A DNA stretch of 64,000 nt from an uncultured Ruminococcus sp. Its GTDB lineage: Bacteria > Bacillota > Clostridia > Oscillospirales > Acutalibacteraceae. The translations under genes and the position numbers were made by a program. The notes under the pieces are model-generated. The model was not told the DNA's origin and did not search any database. It was given only the letters and a program-made list of their open reading frames with translations. Position 1 is the stretch's first letter. Each line of letters begins with the position of its first letter. The stretch lies in contig CATXZD010000007.1 in NCBI GenBank assembly GCA_958403905.1, positions 60,548 through 124,547 of the forward strand, written 5' to 3'. This document shows positions 1 to 7,249 of this stretch, in pieces.

Positions 1-1063
1 TAAGGGTGTTTAAGTCGTTTTCACAAATCAAGTCTTTTACAAACTCTTTCAAATCGCAGGTGACGGATAGTTCGAATGAAATGCCGTCATTATTTGCCCT
101 TTTCATAAGATATTTAAGGCTAGCGTCTATTGATAAAATTCCTGTTTGCACAAGAACTTTGTGCAGATTTTCATAATCGGATAGAATAGTGCTTCTCTGT
201 GAAGACATTGCTTTAAGCTGAGGGAGCAGTAACTTTGACTTTTCCTTTTGTTCATCGGGAGAATTGCAGGCTAAAATTTCCTCAACAGCCGATTGCATAG
301 CGGGAATCAGCTTGTTGTCACGGTGGATAATACTTGATAATTCCTCGTTGCTTTTAGTAAGTTTGCTGTTGATTTCCTGCTGTTCCAAAAGTGAATTTTC
401 GAGTATTTCAATATTTCGATTATGTACCTTTTCAAGATAGATATTTTGAATATATCGTTTTATCCATAAAAATAGTAAAAGACCGACAAGCAATACACAG
501 AATAATATTATACTTTTTATTATATCGTTATTATTTTGATTATCAAAAAGAGATGCAACAAGTATAATCACCACACTAATAAAAACACCGGAATCACTTG
601 CTATTTTAGGTCCGTAAATTTCAATACCTTTTTTCAGCCTTTTTACTCGGAACAGTAAATAGCATAGTAACGTTTGAAAAAGTCCTATAGTAAGTATAGA
701 AATATTATTGAGTAAGTTGCGGTTAATGTCATTCAACAATAGATAACAAAATGGTGCAACTACAAAGCTTGAAATTGTATAGCTGATATAGCTCACACCA
801 ACGGATATTGAGGTGAATGTTAATGAATTATTTATATTGTTTTTATAAACAATATGATGAAAGACTATAAGAAATAAAACAATAGTAATTAAAGTAAGAA
901 ATCTCCAATTTTCATTTATAAAGTACATTGCAAAAGAAGAGATAAATGAAAATAACAATGAAGTAATGAATTTTTTGAAATCCAAAGAATAGTTCTGCAT
1001 TTTTTCAAATAAATATGTACTGCAAAAAAAGATGAAGAAATATTTTAACATAAAACTGATCAT
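1..1063 (-). CDS. Membrane sensor histidine kinase, partial (runs off left edge)
   Basis: The reading frame is open from an ATG at 1063 to the window edge, about 354 codons, so the C-terminus is missing. The SD GGAGG lies 5 nt before the ATG. The first about 190 residues are hydrophobic and suggest five or six membrane segments. A polar, likely coiled segment follows, then a motif IIHRDNKLIPAM with a candidate phosphoacceptor His near residue 247. This arrangement is typical of AgrC-like/GHKL sensor kinases whose ATPase domain is last; that domain is not in the window, so the class is inferred. A Spo0A-like response regulator is encoded nearby on the same strand (upstream), with two micro-ORFs in between, which suggests a kinase-regulator-peptide locus. 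The ligand is unknown. Confidence 0.75.
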   Translation of the reverse strand, partial: MISFMLKYFFIFFCSTYLFEKMQNYSLDFKKFITSLLFSFISSFAMYFINENWRFLTLITIVLFLIVFHHIVYKNNINNSLTFTSISVGVSYISYTISSFVVAPFCYLLLNDINRNLLNNISILTIGLFQTLLCYLLFRVKRLKKGIEIYGPKIASDSGVFISVVIILVASLFDNQNNNDIIKSIILFCVLLVGLLLFLWIKRYIQNIYLEKVHNRNIEILENSLLEQQEINSKLTKSNEELSSIIHRDNKLIPAMQSAVEEILACNSPDEQKEKSKLLLPQLKAMSSQRSTILSDYENLHKVLVQTGILSIDASLKYLMKRANNDGISFELSVTCDLKEFVKDLICENDLNTL

Positions 1064-1064
1064 T

Positions 1065-1124
1065 TTATCCTCCGAAAATAAAATACAAATTACAACACAA
1101 AACATATAATATAATCAAATTCAA
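1065..1124 (-). CDS. Candidate 19-aa micro-ORF coupled to the kinase gene
   Basis: On the minus strand a perfect AAAAGGAGGT lies 6 nt before a TTG codon that opens a 19-codon frame, MNLIILYVLCCNLYFIFGG. Its last two Gly codons form part of the kinase SD (GGAGGA) and its stop ends one nucleotide before the kinase ATG, so translational coupling is possible. It is hydrophobic and has adjacent cysteines. No homologue is recognised. It could be a leader or signal peptide, or the strong SD could be fortuitous because it lies in an inverted repeat. Confidence 0.3.
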   Translation of the reverse strand: MNLIILYVLCCNLYFIFGG

Positions 1125-1130
1125 AAATAA

Positions 1131-1176
1131 ACCTCCTTTTCTTAAAATTTTATTAAAGAAAACTAAGATAGGAGGT
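1131..1176. repeat. Inverted repeat joining two opposed Shine-Dalgarno sites
   Basis: ACCTCC at 1131-1136 is the exact complement of GGAGGT at 1171-1176, with further pairing of TTTTCTT to AAGAAAA inside. In a plus-strand transcript the hairpin would bury the SD of the 14-aa ORF; in a minus-strand transcript it would bury the SD of the 19-aa ORF. Regulation of translation is inferred. Confidence 0.4.
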
Positions 1177-1182
1177 AACTTT

Positions 1183-1227
1183 ATGCGGGATTTCTGGCAT
1201 TGGTTTCTTTATTTATTTGGTATCTGA
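1183..1227 (+). CDS. Candidate 14-aa aromatic peptide
   Basis: The frame encodes MRDFWHWFLYLFGI. The SD AGGAGGT sits 6 nt before the ATG and a strong hairpin terminator follows 13 nt after the stop, so the unit looks like a deliberately translated, terminated message rather than a random frame. The peptide is rich in Trp and Phe. It is encoded divergently from the sensor kinase and convergently with the Spo0A-like regulator. No family is recognised. It may be a signal peptide, a leader peptide, or a small membrane-active peptide. No good promoter hexamers were found upstream. Confidence 0.4.
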   Translation: MRDFWHWFLYLFGI

Positions 1228-1237
1228 TTTCAAAAAC

Positions 1238-1267
1238 AGGTCGCATTTTAAAATGCGGCTTGTTTTT
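1238..1267. terminator. Bidirectional terminator between peptide and regulator
   Basis: A stem GGTCGCATTTT/AAAATGCGGCT is followed by TGTTTTTT on the plus strand and by TGTTTTTG on the minus strand. It can end both the 14-aa ORF transcript and the Spo0A-like regulator transcript. Confidence 0.75.
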
Positions 1268-1273
1268 TATGTG

Positions 1274-2059
1274 CTAATACTCATTTTTAATCTTATTTGC
1301 GTAGTAAAATATAAATTCGGTAAGTGTAGGAACGCCCTTTGACGAGCTTATTTTTGCGGTGTAGTTTGCAAGCAAATCATCAATGCTTGACGTTGCCCAC
1401 GTTCGGTTTATTGCGTTTTGCATTGCACGTTCAACGCTGCATTCGGTTTTGCCGTACTTTTTGGCAATCACACTGCAAAGGTTCTGAGTCGGCTCTTTTA
1501 TGGTAATCATAATTGCGTCAGTCAGATATTTATATCCAACGGATTTTTGATTAACCCCTATAAGATTCAGCTCTGCTATAATGCGCCTTGTGATTCTCTT
1601 TTGATAGTAAACAGGCGATTCGTTTTCTTCTGAATCGTATTTGTGAATTTGTTTTCTGCTCTTTATTACGGGTGTGAGCATTCGAAGAAAATCCATTACC
1701 GACTTTTCGCTGTACCCCTCCTGATGTTTTGACATAATATAGTCGGCGCCGAGCTGTCTTGCCGATTCGTAGGTAACGGCACTTGAATTGTTTGTGGTAA
1801 TAAGGATATACGGCACTTTGCTAAGCGACATATCTTTAATTCCGCTAAGCACATTGAGTCCGCTTCCTGTGCCCTGATGAAGTTCCAAATCAAGAATTAC
1901 AACATCGGGCAGGGTGTCGCGAATATAGTCAATTGCTTTAAAGGCATTGTTTGTTACTCCCACAAGAAGCATATCTTCGGAATTGTCAGCAAGATTAATG
2001 ATTTGTTTGCAGGCATATTGGTCGTCTTCAACAAGAAGTATTGATAATTTGTTATCCAT
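1274..2059 (-). CDS. Spo0A-like response regulator
   Basis: This is a 261-residue cytoplasmic two-component regulator. Residues 1-125 form a receiver domain with acidic EDD at 11-13, phosphoacceptor Asp57 in VVILDLEL and the conserved Lys in MSKHQ. The C-terminal about 110 residues match the Spo0A DNA-binding fold, including a recognition-helix region SVERAMQNAINRTW that resembles but differs from canonical Spo0A (RVERAIRHAIEVAW). The ATG at 2059 is chosen because SD GAGGT lies just before it; an upstream in-frame ATG at 2086 has none. It is probably a Spo0A paralogue rather than the master sporulation regulator, since its receiver differs from canonical Spo0A (no DIIMPHLDG motif). The nearby kinase is its likely partner (inference). 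Confidence 0.85.
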   Translation of the reverse strand: MDNKLSILLVEDDQYACKQIINLADNSEDMLLVGVTNNAFKAIDYIRDTLPDVVILDLELHQGTGSGLNVLSGIKDMSLSKVPYILITTNNSSAVTYESARQLGADYIMSKHQEGYSEKSVMDFLRMLTPVIKSRKQIHKYDSEENESPVYYQKRITRRIIAELNLIGVNQKSVGYKYLTDAIMITIKEPTQNLCSVIAKKYGKTECSVERAMQNAINRTWATSSIDDLLANYTAKISSSKGVPTLTEFIFYYANKIKNEY

Positions 2060-2289
2060 ATTTACCTCGTTAAATCTATTTATCATTAGTATTTTTTACT
2101 AAGTTTATTTTACCACCTTTTTCGACAATAAGCAACAAAATCCAACAAAAAACAATATATTTGACTAAGTTTATTTGTTTTAATTTTAGGATAAAATATT
2201 ACTTAAATAGAAAAATTATGTTTTATTTATCTAAAAAATTCCCTGTTAGCAGATTTATTAATAAAATGGACCTTGGGTGATAGTAATAT

Positions 2290-2676
2290 ATGCAAATGAC
2301 TTTCGGCTCTTTTATTTTTGAGAAAAGAACACAAAAGAACATTTCTCTTCGCGGATTTGCAGAGATGATTGAGGTATCTCCCGTGTATGTGTCAAGTATG
2401 GAAAAAGGCAGGCGTGCTGCACCGACAAATCGGGTTTTGATGAAAATTGCTAAAGTGCTTTCACTTAGCGAAGAAGAAAAAGTTTTGATGTTTGATTTGG
2501 CGGCAAAGTCAAAAAGAGCATTAACGCTGGCTGATGATTTGCTTGAATACATAAATGATAATGAAATTGTACACAAGGCTTTGCGAACTGCAAAAAAGCG
2601 CAATGCTGACAATGAGGTATGGCAACGGTTTATTGACAACCTTTACGAAAATGAAAATAAAAATTTGAATAACTAA
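2290..2676 (+). CDS. XRE-family helix-turn-helix regulator
   Basis: The 128-residue protein begins with an HTH_3/XRE domain (about residues 5-65: LRGFAEMIEVSPVYVSSMEKGRRAAP) and ends with a charged helical tail rich in Asn and Lys. It is likely a cytoplasmic DNA-binding repressor. The SD GGGTGAT precedes the ATG; a second ATG two codons later is also possible. It is monocistronic, with a palindromic repeat starting at its stop codon and a terminator after that. Its targets are not visible; the divergent Spo0A-like gene 231 bp away is one candidate. A receiver or metabolite domain is absent. Confidence 0.8.
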   Translation: MQMTFGSFIFEKRTQKNISLRGFAEMIEVSPVYVSSMEKGRRAAPTNRVLMKIAKVLSLSEEEKVLMFDLAAKSKRALTLADDLLEYINDNEIVHKALRTAKKRNADNEVWQRFIDNLYENENKNLNN

Positions 2677-2820
2677 TACTGATATCCGATTAAAAACAGA
2701 CAATCTTAATGGTCTGATTTTCGTCTGATCTTGTTATCGTCCTTGCACGGCGTCCTCTGCCTTACCACACGAAAATCATTCTCGTTAATCTTAGTCTGCT
2801 TTTAATCAAATGTCAGTATA
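2676..2820. repeat. Palindromic intergenic repeat, copy 1 (long form)
   Basis: The ends are inverted: TACTGATATCCGATTAAAAA with CAGAC at the left, and GTCTGCTTTTAATCAAATGTCAGTATA-type sequence at the right. Closely related copies occur at 14110-14193 and 30127-30190. This copy is about 145 bp and carries a middle segment not present in the short copy. All three sit just 3' of a gene. A small non-autonomous element or REP-like sequence is likely; its mobility is not shown. Confidence 0.75.
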
Positions 2821-2846
2821 AGGCGCTTGTTTTGAGCGCCTTTTTG
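2820..2846 (+). terminator. Intrinsic terminator
   Basis: AGGCGCT and AGCGCCT arms enclose a short loop and are followed by TTTTTGT. It closes the XRE transcript after the repeat element. Confidence 0.85.
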
Positions 2847-2949
2847 TATTTATAACTATTATTTTTTAACCGATGTGATAATAGAGAAGTTCCTGTAAAT
2901 AATATGTTTGATTAATAAGTACATATTTAAAAATTCAGGAGGCGGTACA

Positions 2950-3882
2950 ATGAACATATTTACATCGGTAATTTTTCAGATTGCCGTGCTTTTTTCATTT
3001 ATCCTTATCGGCTTTATCCTTTGTAGGCTGAATTTGCTTCCCAGAGAAGCGTCAACCGTATTTTCAAGGCTTGAAAACAGAATTCTTATGCCTGCCGTTG
3101 TAATCAATACTTTTCGTACTAACTGTACAATTGAGAACATCACCGAAAAGTGGGTTTTTATCGCTTACAGTGCCGCAATACTTGCGTTTTGTATTCTTGT
3201 GGCTTTTATAGTCGGCAGGTTTCTCGGAAAAACTCCGTATCTTCAAAAAATCTATAGATATTCAATTGCTGTTTCTAACTTCGGCTTTGTCGGTACGGCT
3301 ATGGTTTCGGGAATATACGGTGCAGACAGTATAGAGCTTTTTGACTATCTTATGTTTACGCTTCCGCTGAATATGTTTACCTATTCAATAGGAATTGCAT
3401 GGCTTGTTCCGAACGGCGGAAATATTTTTTCATTTAAAACATTTTTAAATCCTATTTTTGTTTCTCTGTTTATCGGTGCGGCGCTTGGTTTGCTTGCTTT
3501 GCCCAAAACCGAACTTGTAACCTCGGTGATTTCATCAGCGGCAAGCTGTATGTCGCCGATTGCAATGATTCTGACAGGTTTTGTAATAGGCGGCTACAGA
3601 TTGCTTGAATTGTTCAGACAGTGGCAGACGTATGTTGTTGCCGCAATAAGGCTTGTTGCACTGCCTGCCGTTGCAGTCACTGTTTTAAAACTGTTGAATA
3701 CACCGCAGGAAATAATTATTGCAACGCTTTGTGCTCATGCAATGCCGCTCGGACTTAATACTGTCATAATGCCGTCAGCGTACGGCGAAAATCCCGAAAC
3801 AGGTGCAAGTATGGCGCTTGTGTCGCAAATTTGCTCTGTGTTTACGATTCCTGCATTATTTTTTATTTTCGGTTACGCATAA
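2950..3882 (+). CDS. AEC-family (auxin efflux carrier type) transporter
   Basis: The 310-residue protein is almost entirely hydrophobic with about ten membrane segments, and has the two-half layout and mid-protein polar loop of the AEC/membrane-transport family. Family members export organic anions or related small solutes; the substrate here is unknown. The ATG at 2950 follows SD AGGAGGCGGT; a longer frame starting at 2908 lacks one. The gene lies just before the Rrf2 regulator, whose promoter begins at its stop codon, so the two are probably separate units. The length is normal for the family. Confidence 0.85.
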   Translation: MNIFTSVIFQIAVLFSFILIGFILCRLNLLPREASTVFSRLENRILMPAVVINTFRTNCTIENITEKWVFIAYSAAILAFCILVAFIVGRFLGKTPYLQKIYRYSIAVSNFGFVGTAMVSGIYGADSIELFDYLMFTLPLNMFTYSIGIAWLVPNGGNIFSFKTFLNPIFVSLFIGAALGLLALPKTELVTSVISSAASCMSPIAMILTGFVIGGYRLLELFRQWQTYVVAAIRLVALPAVAVTVLKLLNTPQEIIIATLCAHAMPLGLNTVIMPSAYGENPETGASMALVSQICSVFTIPALFFIFGYA

Positions 3883-3911
3883 TTGACAAGGTAAAAATAT
3901 TATGATATTCT
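3883..3911 (+). promoter_or_regulatory. Promoter with dyad for the Rrf2 gene
   Basis: TTGACA (3883-3888) and TATTCT (3906-3911) are 17 bp apart. A dyad TATGAT-N8-ATCATA at 3901-3920 overlaps the -10 element, an arrangement consistent with autorepression by the downstream Rrf2 protein (inference). Confidence 0.65.
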
Positions 3912-3948
3912 AAAATCATAGTATTTATATATGAATTAGGGTGATGAC

Positions 3949-4374
3949 TTGAAAATATCAACTAAGGGGCGCTACGCAGTCAGGCTTATGGTGGATCTGG
4001 CTCAAAACGATAACGGCGAAAATATCTCGCTTAAAGATATTGCAAAACGTCAGGATTTATCTTTGAAATACCTGGAACAGATTATTACCGTGCTTACAAA
4101 GGCAGGATTTGTAATGAGCACAAGAGGCGCAAACGGCGGCTATCGACTAACCCACAAGCCTGAATACTACACAGTTGGAATGATTTTACGCCTTACCGAG
4201 GGAAGTCTTGTACCTGTTTCGTGCATTGACGGTGATATTAATACCTGCGAAAGACGAGAAAGCTGTAGTACGCTGTTTGTTTGGGAAGAGCTTTACAAAG
4301 CTGTCTGCGGAGTGGTTGATAACATAACTATTGCTGACATTATTAATAAGGGCGCTGATAATTATATTATATAA
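3949..4374 (+). CDS. Rrf2-family regulator, IscR/CymR-like
   Basis: The 141-residue protein has the Rrf2 winged helix (KISTKGRYAVRLMVDLA at the start, LSLKYLEQI recognition region, GANGGYRL wing). Cys92, Cys100 and Cys106 form a C-x7-C-x5-C cluster like the [2Fe-2S] ligands of IscR, with an extra Cys120. It starts with TTG after SD AGGGTGAT. It directly precedes metY and cysK, the same context in which Bacillus CymR controls cysteine supply. Both readings, Fe-S sensing or cysteine-synthase-linked repression, are possible; the cysteines favour a cluster-binding sensor. It may repress its own promoter and that of metY. Confidence 0.85.
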   Translation: MKISTKGRYAVRLMVDLAQNDNGENISLKDIAKRQDLSLKYLEQIITVLTKAGFVMSTRGANGGYRLTHKPEYYTVGMILRLTEGSLVPVSCIDGDINTCERRESCSTLFVWEELYKAVCGVVDNITIADIINKGADNYII

Positions 4375-4423
4375 GCCGAATTAATTTACTGTTAAAAAAT
4401 CAAAATGGCTGATTTTTTAAAAT

Positions 4424-4459
4424 AAATTCATACTATAATAATATGAAAAGTATGAATTT
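4424..4459. promoter_or_regulatory. 11-bp inverted repeat upstream of metY promoter
   Basis: AAATTCATACT and AGTATGAATTT are perfect inverse complements separated by 14 nt, ending 11 bp before the metY -35 element. It could be an operator for the Rrf2 protein or a weak AT-rich terminator for the rrf2 transcript (a T-run follows). Confidence 0.55.
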
Positions 4460-4470
4460 TTAATATTCTA

Positions 4471-4498
4471 TTGACAAATGTAAATAGTATGGTATTAT
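4471..4498 (+). promoter_or_regulatory. metY leader promoter
   Basis: TTGACA (4471-4476) and TATTAT (4493-4498) are 16 bp apart, predicting a transcript start near 4505 and a leader of about 170 nt before metY. Confidence 0.7.
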
Positions 4499-4557
4499 AT
4501 AGATACAAAAGCAAATCCTACTAATACAATAGGAAATATAGGAATGGTGATTTTATT

Positions 4558-4599
4558 ATGATTTTTGTAAAACGATGTTGTTTTGATACTCGAATGTGA
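4558..4599 (+). CDS. Cysteine-codon leader peptide, 13 aa
   Basis: The frame encodes MIFVKRCCFDTRM, with two adjacent Cys codons (TGT TGT), in the leader between the metY promoter and metY. A GGTGA SD lies 7 nt before the ATG. Its Cys codons fall inside a 14-nt stretch that can pair with the leader just before the metY SD. By analogy with amino-acid leader peptides, ribosome pausing at Cys codons when cysteine is scarce would open that helix. No homologue is claimed; the role is inferred from position and codon content. Confidence 0.55.
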   Translation: MIFVKRCCFDTRM

Positions 4600-4657
4600 T
4601 GCTTAGAGCAATTCATTTCTAAAACTTAAACATCAAACAAAACTATCAAAATAACAT
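4575..4657 (+). promoter_or_regulatory. Long-range leader helix next to metY SD
   Basis: ATGTTGTTTTGATA (4575-4588, covering the Cys codons) pairs along all 14 positions (one G-U) with TATCAAAATAACAT (4644-4657), which ends 3-4 nt before the metY SD AAAGAGGA. A competing partner, ATCAAACAA (4632-4640), pairs with a single bulge. This is a plausible two-state translational switch. Confidence 0.5.
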
Positions 4658-4676
4658 TGAAAAGAGGATTTAAATT

Positions 4677-5972
4677 ATGAGCACTTTAAAAGAAAGAAAA
4701 TTACACTTTGAAACAATTCAGCTTCATGCAGGTCAGGAACAGCCTGACCCGACAACAGACGCAAGGGCAGTTCCTATTTATGCAACAACTTCTTACGTTT
4801 TTCATAACAGCGGTGACGCCGCAGACCGCTTTGCCTTAAAAGCGGCAGGCAACATCTACGGCAGACTGACAAATCCAACACAGGCCATTTTTGAGCAGAG
4901 AATTGCTGCTTTGGAAGGCGGTTCGGCGGCTCTTGCAGTTTCTTCAGGTGCGGCGGCAGTTACATACACAATTCAGGCGCTTGCAAAGGCGGGTGATAAT
5001 ATCGTTGCGGCAAAGACCATATACGGAGGTTCGTATAATTTACTTGAACATACCCTGCCTGCATACGGCATTACAACAACCTTTGTTGACCCCGACGAGG
5101 AAGACGCATTTGAAAGTGCAATTAACGAAAACACAAAGGCTGTGTACATTGAATCCCTCGGCAACCCGAATTCAAACATAATCGACTTTGAGAAGGTTGC
5201 AAGGATTGCACATTCGCACAATATTCCGCTTGTTGTTGACAGTACATTTGCTACTCCTTATCTTTTAAGACCGTTTGAAGTCGGCGCAGACATCGTAATC
5301 CATTCGGCTACAAAATTTATCGGCGGTCACGGCACTGCAATCGGCGGAGTAATTGTTGAAAGCGGAAATTTTGATTGGAAAGCTTCAGGCAAGTTTCCGC
5401 AGTTTGCAGAACCGAATCCATCTTATCACGGAGCAGTGTTTACCGAGGCAGCTCCGGGTGCGGCATTTGTAACATATATTCGAGCTATTCTTCTTCGCGA
5501 CACAGGCGCAACGCTTTCGCCTTTCCACGCATTCATATTTTTGCAGGGACTTGAAACTCTGTCGCTAAGAGTTGAACGCCACGTTGAAAACGCGCTAAAG
5601 GTTGTTGATTTTCTTAAGTCACATTCCAAGGTGGAAAGCGTAAATCACCCGTCGCTTGCCGACAGCAAATATAATGAGCTTTACAAAAAGTATTTTAAAA
5701 GAGGTGCAGGTTCAATCTTCACCTTTGAAATAAAAGGCGATGCAGAGAAAGCAAAGAAGTTTATTGACAATCTACAGGTATTTTCACTTCTTGCAAATGT
5801 TGCAGACGTAAAATCGCTTGCAATTCACCCTGCGTCAACTACTCACTCACAGCTTAACGAAACCGAACTTGCTGAGCAGGGTATCAAACCGAACACAATC
5901 AGACTTTCTATCGGCACAGAGAATATTGGCGATATTATTTATGACCTTCAGGAAGCATTTGATTCAATTTAA
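4677..5972 (+). CDS. metY: O-acetylhomoserine sulfhydrylase
   Basis: The 431-residue PLP enzyme of the Cys/Met metabolism family condenses O-acetylhomoserine with sulfide to give homocysteine. Visible marks are YGRLTNPTQAIFE, the cofactor Lys near residue 213 in HSATKFIGGHG, and the C-terminal SIGTENIGDIIYDLQEA. The length and long form (about 430 residues) fit MetY rather than the shorter MetB/MetC. The SD AAAGAGGA precedes the ATG. It is followed 15-25 bp later by cysteine synthase and is preceded by a Cys leader peptide, an Rrf2 regulator and a strong promoter, so it is probably the first structural gene of a sulfide-assimilation operon. Confidence 0.93.
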   Translation: MSTLKERKLHFETIQLHAGQEQPDPTTDARAVPIYATTSYVFHNSGDAADRFALKAAGNIYGRLTNPTQAIFEQRIAALEGGSAALAVSSGAAAVTYTIQALAKAGDNIVAAKTIYGGSYNLLEHTLPAYGITTTFVDPDEEDAFESAINENTKAVYIESLGNPNSNIIDFEKVARIAHSHNIPLVVDSTFATPYLLRPFEVGADIVIHSATKFIGGHGTAIGGVIVESGNFDWKASGKFPQFAEPNPSYHGAVFTEAAPGAAFVTYIRAILLRDTGATLSPFHAFIFLQGLETLSLRVERHVENALKVVDFLKSHSKVESVNHPSLADSKYNELYKKYFKRGAGSIFTFEIKGDAEKAKKFIDNLQVFSLLANVADVKSLAIHPASTTHSQLNETELAEQGIKPNTIRLSIGTENIGDIIYDLQEAFDSI

Positions 5973-5996
5973 TTTTATTTTGAAAGGATGAAAGCT

Positions 5997-6926
5997 ATGT
6001 CAAAGGTATACAAAAGCGTTACGGAGCTTATTGGAAGAACACCGCTTATGGAGCTTAAAAACATTGAAAAAGCAAATTCATTAAATGCAGAAATTGTTGC
6101 AAAGCTTGAGTATTTTAACCCTGCAGGCAGTGTTAAGGACAGGGTTGCAAAGGCAATGATTGAAGATGCAGAGGCAAAGGGAATTTTAAAAGAGGGCGCA
6201 ACAATTATTGAGCCTACTTCAGGCAATACGGGAATAGGTATTGCTTCGGTTGCAACTGCAAAGGGTTACAAGACGATTCTTACAATGCCTGAAACGATGA
6301 GCGTTGAAAGAAGAAATCTGCTCAAGGCATACGGAGCAGAAATTGTTCTTACAGACGGAAGCAAGGGAATGAGCGGTGCAATTGCAAAGGCTGATGAACT
6401 GAAAAATGAAATTGACGGTGCAGTTATTCTCGGTCAGTTTGTAAATCCTGCAAATCCCATGGCTCATTTCAATACAACAGGCCCCGAAATCTGGGAAGAT
6501 ACAGACGGCAAGGTTGACATTTTTGTAGCAGGAGTCGGTACGGGCGGTACATTGAGCGGTACGGGCAAGTATTTAAAAACACAGAATCCTAATGTAAAAG
6601 TTGTTGCGGTAGAACCTGAAACCTCTCCCGTGCTCTCGGAAGGTCACGGCGGCCCGCATAAAATTCAGGGTATAGGCGCAGGCTTTGTGCCCGAAACTCT
6701 TGATACGCAGTTGTATGACGAAATTGTAAAGGTTCCCAACGAAGCGGCGTTAGAAACTGCAAACATAATCGCAAAGGCAGAGGGAATTCTTGTGGGTATT
6801 TCTTCGGGTGCGGCTTTATGGGCAGCGTTACAGCTTGCACAGCGCCCTGAAAATGCAGGAAAAACAATTGTTGTAATTTTCCCCGATACGGGCGAACGCT
6901 ACCTTTCAACAGGAATTTTTAATTAA
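5997..6926 (+). CDS. cysK: Cysteine synthase A
   Basis: The 309-residue PLP-dependent enzyme makes cysteine from O-acetylserine and sulfide in the cytoplasm. PLP Lys is near residue 47 in GSVKDR; the substrate loop TSGNTGIG and the phosphate-binding GTGGTLSGTG are present. The ATG at 5997 is used because SD AAAGG is 10 nt upstream; an ATG at 5988 is too close to it. It is co-transcribed with metY. The O-acetylserine supplier cysE is elsewhere in the window (36.5 kb). Length and motifs are complete. Confidence 0.95.
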   Translation: MSKVYKSVTELIGRTPLMELKNIEKANSLNAEIVAKLEYFNPAGSVKDRVAKAMIEDAEAKGILKEGATIIEPTSGNTGIGIASVATAKGYKTILTMPETMSVERRNLLKAYGAEIVLTDGSKGMSGAIAKADELKNEIDGAVILGQFVNPANPMAHFNTTGPEIWEDTDGKVDIFVAGVGTGGTLSGTGKYLKTQNPNVKVVAVEPETSPVLSEGHGGPHKIQGIGAGFVPETLDTQLYDEIVKVPNEAALETANIIAKAEGILVGISSGAALWAALQLAQRPENAGKTIVVIFPDTGERYLSTGIFN

Positions 6927-6973
6927 ATACCGATAAAAACTACAGATAGAAAACATATTAATATATTATAATA

Positions 6974-7013
6974 AGCTGTTTCGACATGCGGTAACCGTTT
7001 TGTCGGAACAGCT
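6974..7013 (+). terminator. Hairpin after cysK; rest of gap without gene
   Basis: AGCTGTTTCGACA and TGTCGGAACAGCT form a 13-bp stem (one wobble). The U-run after it is poor (CTTGATTT), so termination may be weak. The rest of 6927-7249 shows no ORF with an SD and no RNA family I recognise; it should contain the promoter of the MoxR operon. Confidence 0.5.
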
Positions 7014-7249
7014 CTTGATTTAGGAAAATTGTTTGCCAAAATTCGATTAAAATATTGCAATATGTCCCAAGATAAAATATAATTAAATTTGAAATAAAAT
7101 GTAAAACAGCGAACACTGATTCCGTATTCCATACGGCAGAACGTATAGATGTATTATAAGCACAGAAGAGTTAGAAAAATGTAAGACTCCTGGGATACCG
7201 GGCTATAATTCAAATCCGTACCATAGGGCGGCTTAAAAAAGGTGGAATT

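Noticed and set aside
7195..7245. tRNA-like stretch with TTCAAATCC resembling a T-loop
   Set aside because: No 5' acceptor strand complementary to ATAGGGC was found within 100 bases upstream and no D or anticodon arm can be drawn.
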